From assembly GCA_036677085.1 (NCBI GenBank), contig JAKFFI010000058.1, positions 124,001-188,000 of the forward strand: DNA of 64,000 nt, given 5' to 3'. Below the pieces are notes generated by a model, which had not been told where the DNA came from, searched no databases, and saw only the letters and a program-made list of their open reading frames with translations. The DNA comes from JAGPUQ01 sp036677085 (GTDB lineage Bacteria > Pseudomonadota > Gammaproteobacteria > Pseudomonadales > Porticoccaceae). This document shows, one piece after another, positions 16,619 to 24,600 of this stretch (its first letter is position 1; every line of letters starts with the position of its first letter). Both the position numbers and the translations under genes were made by a program.

Positions 16619-18418
16619 TCAGAACCAGGCATCGCGCATCTCGAAGGGCACCGGGTTGGCGCGTTGCAGCAGCGCCGCCTGGTAGTCGATCTGGGTCAGT
16701 TCCCAATCGAAGTAGTAGCGGGCCGTGTGCAGTTTGCCGCGATAAAAATTCTGGTCGTCGGTGTGGCAGTCGGCGTCCAGTCCGGCCGCTGCCGCCAGTG
16801 CCTGCTTGAGCCAGAGCCAGGCCGCCAGCACCCGCCCGTAGAGATCGAGATACAGGGTGGCATTGGCCAGGCCCCGGTCGATGTCGGCGTCGAGCTGGCG
16901 GAGCAGCAGGGTGGTGGTGGCATCCAGGGTTTGCAGACCGCGTTCGAGTTGCTGGGCGAGGCGAGCGGTTTCGCCCCAGCGCTGCGCGCGGGCAATATCT
17001 TCGCGTGCCGCCGCGAGCAGAATGCGGTGCCCCGCGCCCTCCTTCAGCCGCAGCTTGCGGCCCAGCAGGTCGAGGCCGTGAATCGCCTCGGCACCCTCGT
17101 GGATGGGGTTCAGGCGCTGGTCGCGATAAAGCTGTTCGGCGCCGTATTCGTGCATGTAGCCCGCGCCGCCGAGGACCTGGATCGCGTGGTCGTTGGCCAC
17201 GCAGCCGTATTTCGACGGCCAGGACTTGACGATGGGAGTGATCAGATCGAGCAGCAGCGCGGCGCGTTCGCGTTGCGCTGGGTCCGGCGCCGTGTGCTGG
17301 TCCTCGAACAGGGCACTGGCGAACAGGCACATGAACAGACTGCCCTCGGCGTAGGCTTTCTGCGCCAGCAGCAGGCGCCGCACGTCGGCGTGCGCCACCA
17401 GCATGACCTGCGGCGATGCGGGATCGGAGCAGGACGCGAGCCGTCCCTGGGGACGTTGGCGCGCATACTCCAGGGACAGGTTGAAGCCCTGATAGGCGAT
17501 GGCCGCGGCGCCCAGGCCGATGCCGATGCGCGCTTCGTTCATCATCTGGAACATGTACCCCAGGCCCTTGTGGGGTTCGCCCACCAGGTAGCCGATGGCG
17601 CCGTCGCGCTCGCCGAAATTGAGCACCGTGTTGGTCGCATTGCGATAGCCCATCTTGTGATTGAGACCGGCCAGGGCCACGTCGTTGCGCGCACCCGGAC
17701 TGCCGTCGGCATTCGGGAGGTGTTTGGGGACGATGAACAGCGAGATGCCTTTCACGCCCACCGGAGCGCCGCGGATTTTCGCCAGTACCATGTGGATCAC
17801 GTTGCCGGTGATGTCGTGGTCGGCGCAACTGATGAACATTTTCTGGCCGAACAGGCGATAGCTGCCGTCGCCGGCGGGCTCCGCCGTCACCTTGATATCG
17901 CCGAGCGCCGAGCCCTGCGCCGGCTCGGTGAGCGCCATGGTGCCGTTGGCGCGGCCGGACATCAGCAGAGGCAGATAGCGCGCTTTCTGTTCCGGGGAAC
18001 CAAACGCCCGAATCAGGTTGATCACGCCGATGGTGATGAAGGGATAGGCCGCGGTGCTGACGTTGGCGGCATTCATGTAGGCCATGACCATCCGGAAGAT
18101 GACTTCCGGCAACTGTGCGCCGCCTTCCTCCGCGCGCTCGTGGGCGGCGAGAAAACCGGCCGCGACGAAGGCGTCCCAGGCGGCGCGGGTCTCCGGAATC
18201 AGGTGCACCCGCTCGCCGTCGAAGCTGGGCTCGTTGGCATCGCCCTTGGCATTGTGGTTGGCGAAATATTTTTCCGCGACGGTTTTTGCGGTGGCGAGCG
18301 TCGCGTCGAATACTTCGCGGGAGTGATCGCCGTACTCGGGGCGATCGAGCAATGCGCCGGTGTCCAGCACTTCGTAAAGCTGAAAGGCGATATCGCGGTC
18401 GTTGAGCAGTGGGGTCAT
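16619..18418 (-). CDS. Acyl-CoA dehydrogenase, long form (DmdC-like)
   Basis: An FAD-dependent acyl-CoA dehydrogenase of 599 residues, longer than the usual 380-400 because of an extra C-terminal domain, as in the 3-methylmercaptopropionyl-CoA dehydrogenase (DmdC) group. Visible are MALTEPAQGSALGDI (FAD/substrate loop), FGQKMFISCADHDI, MMNEARIGIGLGAAA, and the catalytic region QLYRDQRLNPIHEGAEAIHGLDLLGRK with Glu in the expected site. It follows an acyl-CoA ligase gene (80 bp apart, same strand), an order matching DmdB then DmdC, but DmdA and DmdD are absent here, so medium- or long-chain fatty acyl-CoA is equally possible. It converges with the giant sensor kinase. Confidence 0.88.
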   Translation of the reverse strand: MTPLLNDRDIAFQLYEVLDTGALLDRPEYGDHSREVFDATLATAKTVAEKYFANHNAKGDANEPSFDGERVHLIPETRAAWDAFVAAGFLAAHERAEEGGAQLPEVIFRMVMAYMNAANVSTAAYPFITIGVINLIRAFGSPEQKARYLPLLMSGRANGTMALTEPAQGSALGDIKVTAEPAGDGSYRLFGQKMFISCADHDITGNVIHMVLAKIRGAPVGVKGISLFIVPKHLPNADGSPGARNDVALAGLNHKMGYRNATNTVLNFGERDGAIGYLVGEPHKGLGYMFQMMNEARIGIGLGAAAIAYQGFNLSLEYARQRPQGRLASCSDPASPQVMLVAHADVRRLLLAQKAYAEGSLFMCLFASALFEDQHTAPDPAQRERAALLLDLITPIVKSWPSKYGCVANDHAIQVLGGAGYMHEYGAEQLYRDQRLNPIHEGAEAIHGLDLLGRKLRLKEGAGHRILLAAAREDIARAQRWGETARLAQQLERGLQTLDATTTLLLRQLDADIDRGLANATLYLDLYGRVLAAWLWLKQALAAAAGLDADCHTDDQNFYRGKLHTARYYFDWELTQIDYQAALLQRANPVPFEMRDAWF

Positions 18419-18503
18419 GGCGGTGGCTTCTTGTTATGTGTCGGAGCGGCAACCGCGTGACAAGCGCGGCGCCAGATCGATGGCGGCTCAGTAACTCAGC
18501 AAT

Positions 18504-20123
18504 TCAGTAACTGTAGTCGCGAAACTGATCGCGCAGGTCCTTCTTGCTCACCTTCCCGGTCGCGGTGTGGGGGATGAATTCGACGAACACGCAGTCTTCC
18601 GGAATCCACCAGGTGGCGATCTTGCCCTTGAGAAAGGCGAGGATGGCTTCTTTCGCGGGATGGGTGCCGGGGCGTTTCACCACCACCAGCAGCGGGCGCT
18701 CGGTCCACTTCGGGTGCGGTACGCCGATCACCGCCGCCTCCAGCACATCGGGATGGCCCATGGCCGCGTTTTCGACCTCGATGGAGCTGATCCATTCGCC
18801 GCCCGACTTGATCACATCCTTGGTGCGGTCGGTGATCCGCATATAGCCGTGGGGGTCGATGCTGGCGACATCGCCGGTGTCGAACCAGCCATCGGGCAGG
18901 TGCGCATCCGAGTGGTCGAGCCGATAGTAACTCTTGCATATCCAGGGGCCGCGTACCTGGAGCCGTCCCGATGCCTTGCCATCCCAGGGCAGTTCGGAGC
19001 CGCTGTCGTCGACGATGCGCATCTGGACACCGTAAATGAGCCGGCCGGCCTTGAGGCGGTAGGCGGTTTTTTCTGCATCCGGAAGCTCTTCCATCCAGGG
19101 CAGCAGGGTGTTCAGGGTGCCGAGCGGGCTCATCTCGGTCATGCCCCAGCCGATGTGGGCGTAGACGCCGAACTGGTCCAGGGCGCGCAGCAGGGCTTCC
19201 GGGCAGGCCGCGCCGCCGATGACCACCCGCTTCAGCGAAGGCACCGTGCCACCGCTGTCGCGCAGGTGATTCACCAGGGCGAGCCACACGGTGGGCACCC
19301 CCAGCGCCAGATCCACGGCTTCGTCGTTGATCAGTCGAGCCAGGGTTTCCCCGTCGCCCATTTTGGGGCCGGGGAAAACCAGCCGGGCGCCGGCCGCGGC
19401 GGCGGAATAGACGACACCCCAGGCGTTGACGTGAAACATCGGCACCACCGGCATCACCGTATCCCCGGCCGCCAGGCCGATCACGTCGCGCATGCTGGTG
19501 GCGAGGCAGTGCAATACAGTGCTGCGATGGGAGTACAGCACGCCCTTGGGGTGACCCGTGGTGCCGGAGGTGTAGCACAGCGCGCTGGCGCTGTTTTCAT
19601 CGAGCTGGGGCCAGTCGTAGCGATCGGGCTGATCGGCGATCAGCGCCTCGTAGCAATGCACATTCTTGAGCGTCGTCGCGGGCATGGTGGCCTGACTGGT
19701 CAGCACCACGAAGCCCTTGACGGTTTGCAGTTGGTCTTCGAGCTTCTCCAGCAGGGGGACGAAGGCCACATCGGTGAAGATCCACTGATCCTCGGCGTGA
19801 TTGGCGATATAGGCGACTTGCTCGGGAAACAGGCGTGGATTGATGGTGTGGCAGACAAAGCCCGCGCAGCTGATGCCGTAATACAGTTCGAAATGCCGAT
19901 AGTCGTTCCAGGCCAGGGTTGCAATGCGGTCGCCAGGCGCGAGCCCGAGTCCGTCGAGCACGTTGGCGAGCCGGCGCGCGCGGGCAAAAGCTTCGCCAAA
20001 GGTGTAGCGGTGGCGCGGGTTGTCGGCGGTGACCGAGACGATCTCGGTGTCCCGAAATACCCGGTCGGCAAACTCCATGATTGAAGTGATGGTGAGTGGT
20101 TCGTCCATCATCTGACCGAGCAT
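18504..20123 (-). CDS. Acyl-CoA ligase (AMP-forming; DmdB / medium-chain fatty acid type)
   Basis: An ATP-dependent acid--CoA ligase of the ANL superfamily, 539 residues. Motif A3 is YTSGTTGHPKGV, A5 GWGMTEMSPLGTL, A7 WFDTGDVASIDPHGYMRITDRTKDVIKSGGEWISS, and A10 carries the catalytic lysine in PHTATGKVSKKDLRDQF. Length and the pairing with a long acyl-CoA dehydrogenase fit methylmercaptopropionate-CoA ligase (DmdB), but the same pattern occurs in fatty-acid ligases, so the substrate stays open. Start taken as 20123; an ATG four residues later (20111) gives nearly the same protein. The 134 bp upstream up to chpC contain no obvious promoter. Confidence 0.9.
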   Translation of the reverse strand: MLGQMMDEPLTITSIMEFADRVFRDTEIVSVTADNPRHRYTFGEAFARARRLANVLDGLGLAPGDRIATLAWNDYRHFELYYGISCAGFVCHTINPRLFPEQVAYIANHAEDQWIFTDVAFVPLLEKLEDQLQTVKGFVVLTSQATMPATTLKNVHCYEALIADQPDRYDWPQLDENSASALCYTSGTTGHPKGVLYSHRSTVLHCLATSMRDVIGLAAGDTVMPVVPMFHVNAWGVVYSAAAAGARLVFPGPKMGDGETLARLINDEAVDLALGVPTVWLALVNHLRDSGGTVPSLKRVVIGGAACPEALLRALDQFGVYAHIGWGMTEMSPLGTLNTLLPWMEELPDAEKTAYRLKAGRLIYGVQMRIVDDSGSELPWDGKASGRLQVRGPWICKSYYRLDHSDAHLPDGWFDTGDVASIDPHGYMRITDRTKDVIKSGGEWISSIEVENAAMGHPDVLEAAVIGVPHPKWTERPLLVVVKRPGTHPAKEAILAFLKGKIATWWIPEDCVFVEFIPHTATGKVSKKDLRDQFRDYSY

Positions 20124-20257
20124 GATTGTCTCCAGCGCGTTGATTTACAGGGCTGTTGCGGCAAGACCCGGCACCACGGGAAGCAGGCTTTGGGCGCAAT
20201 GGGATGGCCGCGAGTCTAGCACAGCAGTGTGCGCCTGCCGCCGCGCGGAGGCAGGCT

Positions 20258-20752
20258 TCAGTTGCGATTCAGGCTCGCACTGACCACCAGCTGTTCGAGC
20301 AGATCGAAATCGGGGATGAGCGCAGGTTCGCCGCGCACCTCGACGACGAGCGCCGCGCCGCGCGGGGCCGCCACGTCCAGCGCGCGCAGGTCGCTGTCCG
20401 CGCTCAGGCGCAATGGCCGGGGCAACTCCCAAATCGCGAGTCCATAAAAGCCCTGGCTGGCCGCCGCGCCGACTGCGTTGATGATCGCAACCCGTTGGCC
20501 GGCGTGGAACGCCGTTGCACTGCCGCCGGCAATGCCTTCGTAGGCGAGCAAAGGGATTTCGCAGCCGCGCCATCGCAACCAGCCGTGCAGCCAGGGTTGA
20601 TCCGCAGCGGTCGGCGTGGGCAGCGGAGTCTCTTCGAGAATCTCAGCGACCGCAGCCTGGGGCAACAGCAGTTGCAGTCGATCATTCGCCAGCGTGAGCA
20701 GCAGACTGTCGACCTCCGCCGCGTTGCGAGAGCCTTCACCGGTTTCGCTCAA
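20258..20752 (-). CDS. chpC: CheW-like coupling protein ChpC
   Basis: A 164-residue CheW-domain protein, the last gene of the Pil-Chp chemosensory operon. It would connect receptors with the kinase ChpA in the cytoplasm. The CheW fold is visible as LLLTLANDRLQLLLPQAAVAEILEE, LHGWLRWRGCEIPLLAYE and AIINAV...FYGLAIWELP. The start is TTG at 20750-20752: it overlaps the chpB stop as TTGA and has GGAGG four bases upstream, while no ATG or GTG fits better. Position at the end of the operon, after the methylesterase, is as in Pseudomonas chpC. Confidence 0.82.
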   Translation of the reverse strand: MSETGEGSRNAAEVDSLLLTLANDRLQLLLPQAAVAEILEETPLPTPTAADQPWLHGWLRWRGCEIPLLAYEGIAGGSATAFHAGQRVAIINAVGAAASQGFYGLAIWELPRPLRLSADSDLRALDVAAPRGAALVVEVRGEPALIPDFDLLEQLVVSASLNRN

Positions 20753-21672
20753 GTAACCTCCGCCTGCGGCCCGGGGGCCGGCGTGCCATAACGGTAGTTG
20801 AAGCGGCGCGCCAATGCCGCCACATCGCCACTGTAGTCGACTGCGCCCCGGGCCAGCACCGCCTCTGGCATGGCGGATGCGATGCATCGATCCGGACGTT
20901 GTACCCAGATTTCCCCACCGTGTTCGCGAATATGCTCGCTGCCCAGGGCGCCATCGTCTCCCATGCCGCTGAACACCACCATGCCGGCCGACTCGCGATA
21001 GGAGAGCGCAAGGCTTTCGGCGACCTGGTCCGCGCTGGGTCGATAGGGTCCGGGCCAGGGGGAGGAAAGGACGCGCGCGCCCCGGTCGCGATGGATGCGC
21101 AGTTTGTTGTCGGGAGAGACCACGGAGAGGGTACCTTCGAGGAAATAGTTGCCCGTGTTTGCGACCTGGACATGCCAGCGGCCGGCACGGGTCGCGAGCC
21201 GTCGCACCAATTGGGGAAAATGTGAGGCGGTCAGGTGCTGCACATAGAGCAGCGCAACTCCGGGCGCCGGGATCGTGGCGGCAAGGAACCGCTCCACCGC
21301 ATCCGGCCCTCCCGTGGAGGCGGCCAGCAGCCATACCCGCTCGGCGCGGGCCGCTGGCCGTCCCGAGTCCCCGACAACCCGGGGAGCATGCTCTATGCGC
21401 TGCCGTAGACTCCGTTTCCAGGCCGTGTAATCGGCATCCGCCGCTGCCATGAAGGCCGGCGGCAGTTCGAGCTCGAAACAGTCGTGACTCAGGTGGTGGT
21501 CGACTCCGGCGCGGGTTCCCACCCATATCAGCAGGTCGAAACGGTTGCCACCCGCGAGCGCGCCAGTTGGCTCTGGCGCGGTATCGAGCAGTACGACGTG
21601 TCCCAATTCCTCCAGTGCCCGGCGCAGCACGGCGCGCGCGGCTCCATTGTGCGCGACCACGCCGACCTTCAC
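20749..21672 (-). CDS. chpB: CheB-type methylesterase ChpB with degenerate receiver
   Basis: A 307-residue receptor methylesterase that would remove methyl groups from PilJ, opposing PilK. The catalytic domain is intact: Ser in LLAASTGGPDAVE, His in YVQHLTASHFPQ and Asp in VFSGMGDDGALG. The first ~115 residues look like a receiver fold (MKVGVVAHNGAARAVLRRALEE) but lack the acidic pocket and the phospho-acceptor Asp (LLIWVGTR at that position), so ordinary phospho-activation is unlikely. The start is GTG at 21672, overlapping the chpA stop as GTGA. Confidence 0.88.
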   Translation of the reverse strand: MKVGVVAHNGAARAVLRRALEELGHVVLLDTAPEPTGALAGGNRFDLLIWVGTRAGVDHHLSHDCFELELPPAFMAAADADYTAWKRSLRQRIEHAPRVVGDSGRPAARAERVWLLAASTGGPDAVERFLAATIPAPGVALLYVQHLTASHFPQLVRRLATRAGRWHVQVANTGNYFLEGTLSVVSPDNKLRIHRDRGARVLSSPWPGPYRPSADQVAESLALSYRESAGMVVFSGMGDDGALGSEHIREHGGEIWVQRPDRCIASAMPEAVLARGAVDYSGDVAALARRFNYRYGTPAPGPQAEVT

Positions 21673-24600
21673 CGAACGCCTGGGGGGTTGGCCAGTAATT
21701 CCTCGACCACCGACAACAGCACTTCCTCCTGATAGGGCTTGCCGAGGTAGCGGTTCACGCCGAGCGTCAGCGCCTTTTCACGGTGCTTGTCGCCGCTGCG
21801 CGAGGTGATCATCGCGATGGGAAGACCGCGCAGTAGTTCGGACGCACGCACCTGGCGGGCAACTTCGAAGCCATCCATGCGGGGCATCTCGATGTCGAGC
21901 AACATCAGATCGGGTTTGACCTCCTGCAGTAATTGCATGGCCTCCAGGCCATCGCGGGCGGTGAGCACGCGATAGCCGTTGCGTTCCAGGAGCCGGCTGG
22001 TGGCCTTGCGCACGGTGACCGAGTCGTCGACGACGACGATGGTGGCGGCGCGCGCCGACGCCCCGGCGCTTGCCAGCGAACCGGGCCCCGACAGCGCCGG
22101 TTGCGGCAGAGCGCGCGACCAACTGCCACGGTCCGCGATCAGGGCTACCAGGTCGACAATAGGGACCACTCGGCCGTCGCCGAGCAGGGTGGCGCCCGCC
22201 AGCCCGCGTACCTTGGCAAATTGTGGCCCCAGGGATTTCACCACTATCTCCTGGCTGGGCTCGAGCGCATCGACCTGGACGGCGACATTTTCGGACTTGC
22301 CCTTGACCAGCAGCACCGACAGCTTGCCAGCCGCCGCGGGCAGCGTGGCAGGGACACCATCGAGCAGGCTTGTCAGGGGACATACCTTGTAGAACTCGCC
22401 CTCGAAATGCAGGCGCTGCTCCGGGTCCGCGTGGAGCGACGCCAGTTCGACATTGTTCAGCTTGACCACGCCGGCGACACTGTTGAGCAGTACGCCGTAC
22501 AACTCGCCGTCCGCCTTCATCAGCAGCGCGCGATTGACTGACGCGGTAAATGGCAGGCGCAGCGTAAATTCGGTTCCATAATTGCGCCGCGATGTCAGGG
22601 CGACGCTGCCGCCGAGCTGCCGGACCTCGTTGTCCACCACGTCCATGCCCAGCCCGCGACCGGATATCTGGGAGATCGCCTGCGAAGTGGAAAATCCCGG
22701 CCGGAAAATGAGTTGCATGACGTCCTGATCGGTCAGCTCGTCGCCGGGGGGCAGCAACCGCAGGCTGGCCGCCTTGGCGCGGATGGCTTCCAGGTCCAGT
22801 CCGCGGCCATCGTCGGAGAGACGAATCACGATGTCGCCCGCCTCGCGCGCGAAGGTGATGGCTACGGTGCCGGTCTCGGGTTTGCCCGCCAGACGGCGGC
22901 GCTCAGGCGATTCGATGCCATGGTCTATCGCGTTGCGGATCAGGTGCTCGAGCGAAGGAACGATGCGCTCCAGGACGGCGCGATCCATCTCGCCTTCGAC
23001 GTTATCCAGTTGCAGCTCGATGGGTTTGTCGAGCTCGCTGGCGGTCTGCCGCACGATGCGCCGCAGCCGCGGTACCACGCGTGCAAAGGGCACCATGCGG
23101 GTGAGGGTCAGGTTTTCGTGGAGATCCCGGTTGACCCGGGCCTGCTGGACCAGCAGGGTTTCGGTGTCCTGTGCCTTGTCGAGCAGCGTGTCCTTGAGGT
23201 CTTGCAAATCGGATGCGGATTCTTCGAGGCCTCGCGCGAGCTGCTGCAAGTGCGAATACCGATCCATCTCCAGCGGATCGAAGTCTTCTGCGCCGGCGGT
23301 GATGTCCGGCGCTTCGCTGCGCGGCAGGGTGTGCGCTTCGGTTTCGATGCTCAGGCGCCGCACCTGATCATGAAAACGCGTGACGGTGGTTTCCATCTCT
23401 TCGAGCAGCGCGTGAAACTGATGGAGTTGTTGCTCGATGCGGCTGCGACTGATGCTGGTTTCGTCCACCAGGTTGACCAGGGTGTCGAGAATCGGTGCGG
23501 CGATCCTCACCATCTCCCGAGGCTCAGCGACGGTTCCGCCATGAGTCTGGCCGGAGCGTTGCTTCGATCCGACCGCGGCCACGCGCCAAGGCGCTGGCAC
23601 CTGCGGAGCATTGCCGACGCGCCCGCGGAGCGGTGCAGGGTGCTGGGGCGCAGGGTGCTGGGGTGCCGTGGGCGCCGGAGGCATGGGCGGCGGCGTCGGC
23701 AGCACAATGACCTGCCCACCGATGGGAGCCGGCGATCGCGCGAGCGGTGGCGTGGCGGGAGTCCGGGGCACGGCTTCGGGTTCGCGCACCAGCCCGCGGA
23801 TATGCTCCAGCTCGGACTCGATCTTGTCGTAGTGGTCGAGACTGGTCGCAAAAAACCCCTCGCTGCCAGCGTCAGCACTTGCCTCGGCGCGCAATACGAG
23901 GGTTTCAAAATCGTGACACAGGGTGCCGAGCGTCCGGCACCCCGCCATGCGGGCACCGCCCTTGAGCGTGTGGAGCGCGCGCTTGAGGGTGCTGGCGCTC
24001 TGCACTGGATCAGCGCCGGCCTGCCACTGCTGCAGGGCGTGCTCCAACTGCTCGCCGAGATCGGCGGCTTCTTCCAGAAATACGCCCACCAATTCGGCGT
24101 CCACCCGGCCGCGGTCACCCGGCGCGCCGTACTCGGCCCAGTCGGTGCCGGCCGCTGCGGCAGTCTCGCCGATGGCGCCCGCTTGGTCGTCCGGCAACGC
24201 AGAAGCGCCGGGTGTCGCCACGGCGGCCTCGGGGGCGATAGCTTCGGGTACGGCGAATTCGGGAGCCGGCGCGCGAGCGGATTCGCTGGCGGCGTTCCCC
24301 AAGCCAAGCCCACTGAGTGCCTCGCGCTGGGCCGCAGCCAGCGCGGCGACAGGGTGATTGGCAGCCACGGCATCGAGCATACCCAGGAGCACATCCGTAC
24401 CTGCACTCAGGGTTGCGCGCGCGTCTGCCGTCAATGGTGCGCCGGCGCACTGCCGGCATGCGGCAGCCAGCAGCGACGCCAGTTCCTCGAGCGCGGGCAG
24501 CTCGGCGGCGTTGGCACTGCGCGCCAGCTCTTCCATCTCGCTCGCCAGTGCAGGCAGCTGAAGGTTCAGTTCCGCGCCATTACCGCCGGGCGTGGCGAAC

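Noticed and set aside
16260..18460. Long open frames on both strands over the acyl-CoA dehydrogenase (730 codons minus, 598 codons plus)
   Set aside because: They overlap a gene with recognisable catalytic motifs and translate into Arg- or Ala-rich sequence with no domain; one also runs into the end of the sensor kinase gene.
18567..20084. A 505-codon plus-strand frame
   Set aside because: Antisense shadow of the acyl-CoA ligase, which carries all ANL-superfamily motifs.
23630..23680. Short tandem repeat of GCAGGGTGCTGGGG type
   Set aside because: It lies in chpA and encodes a repeated APQHP linker, so it is a low-complexity protein linker rather than a DNA element.
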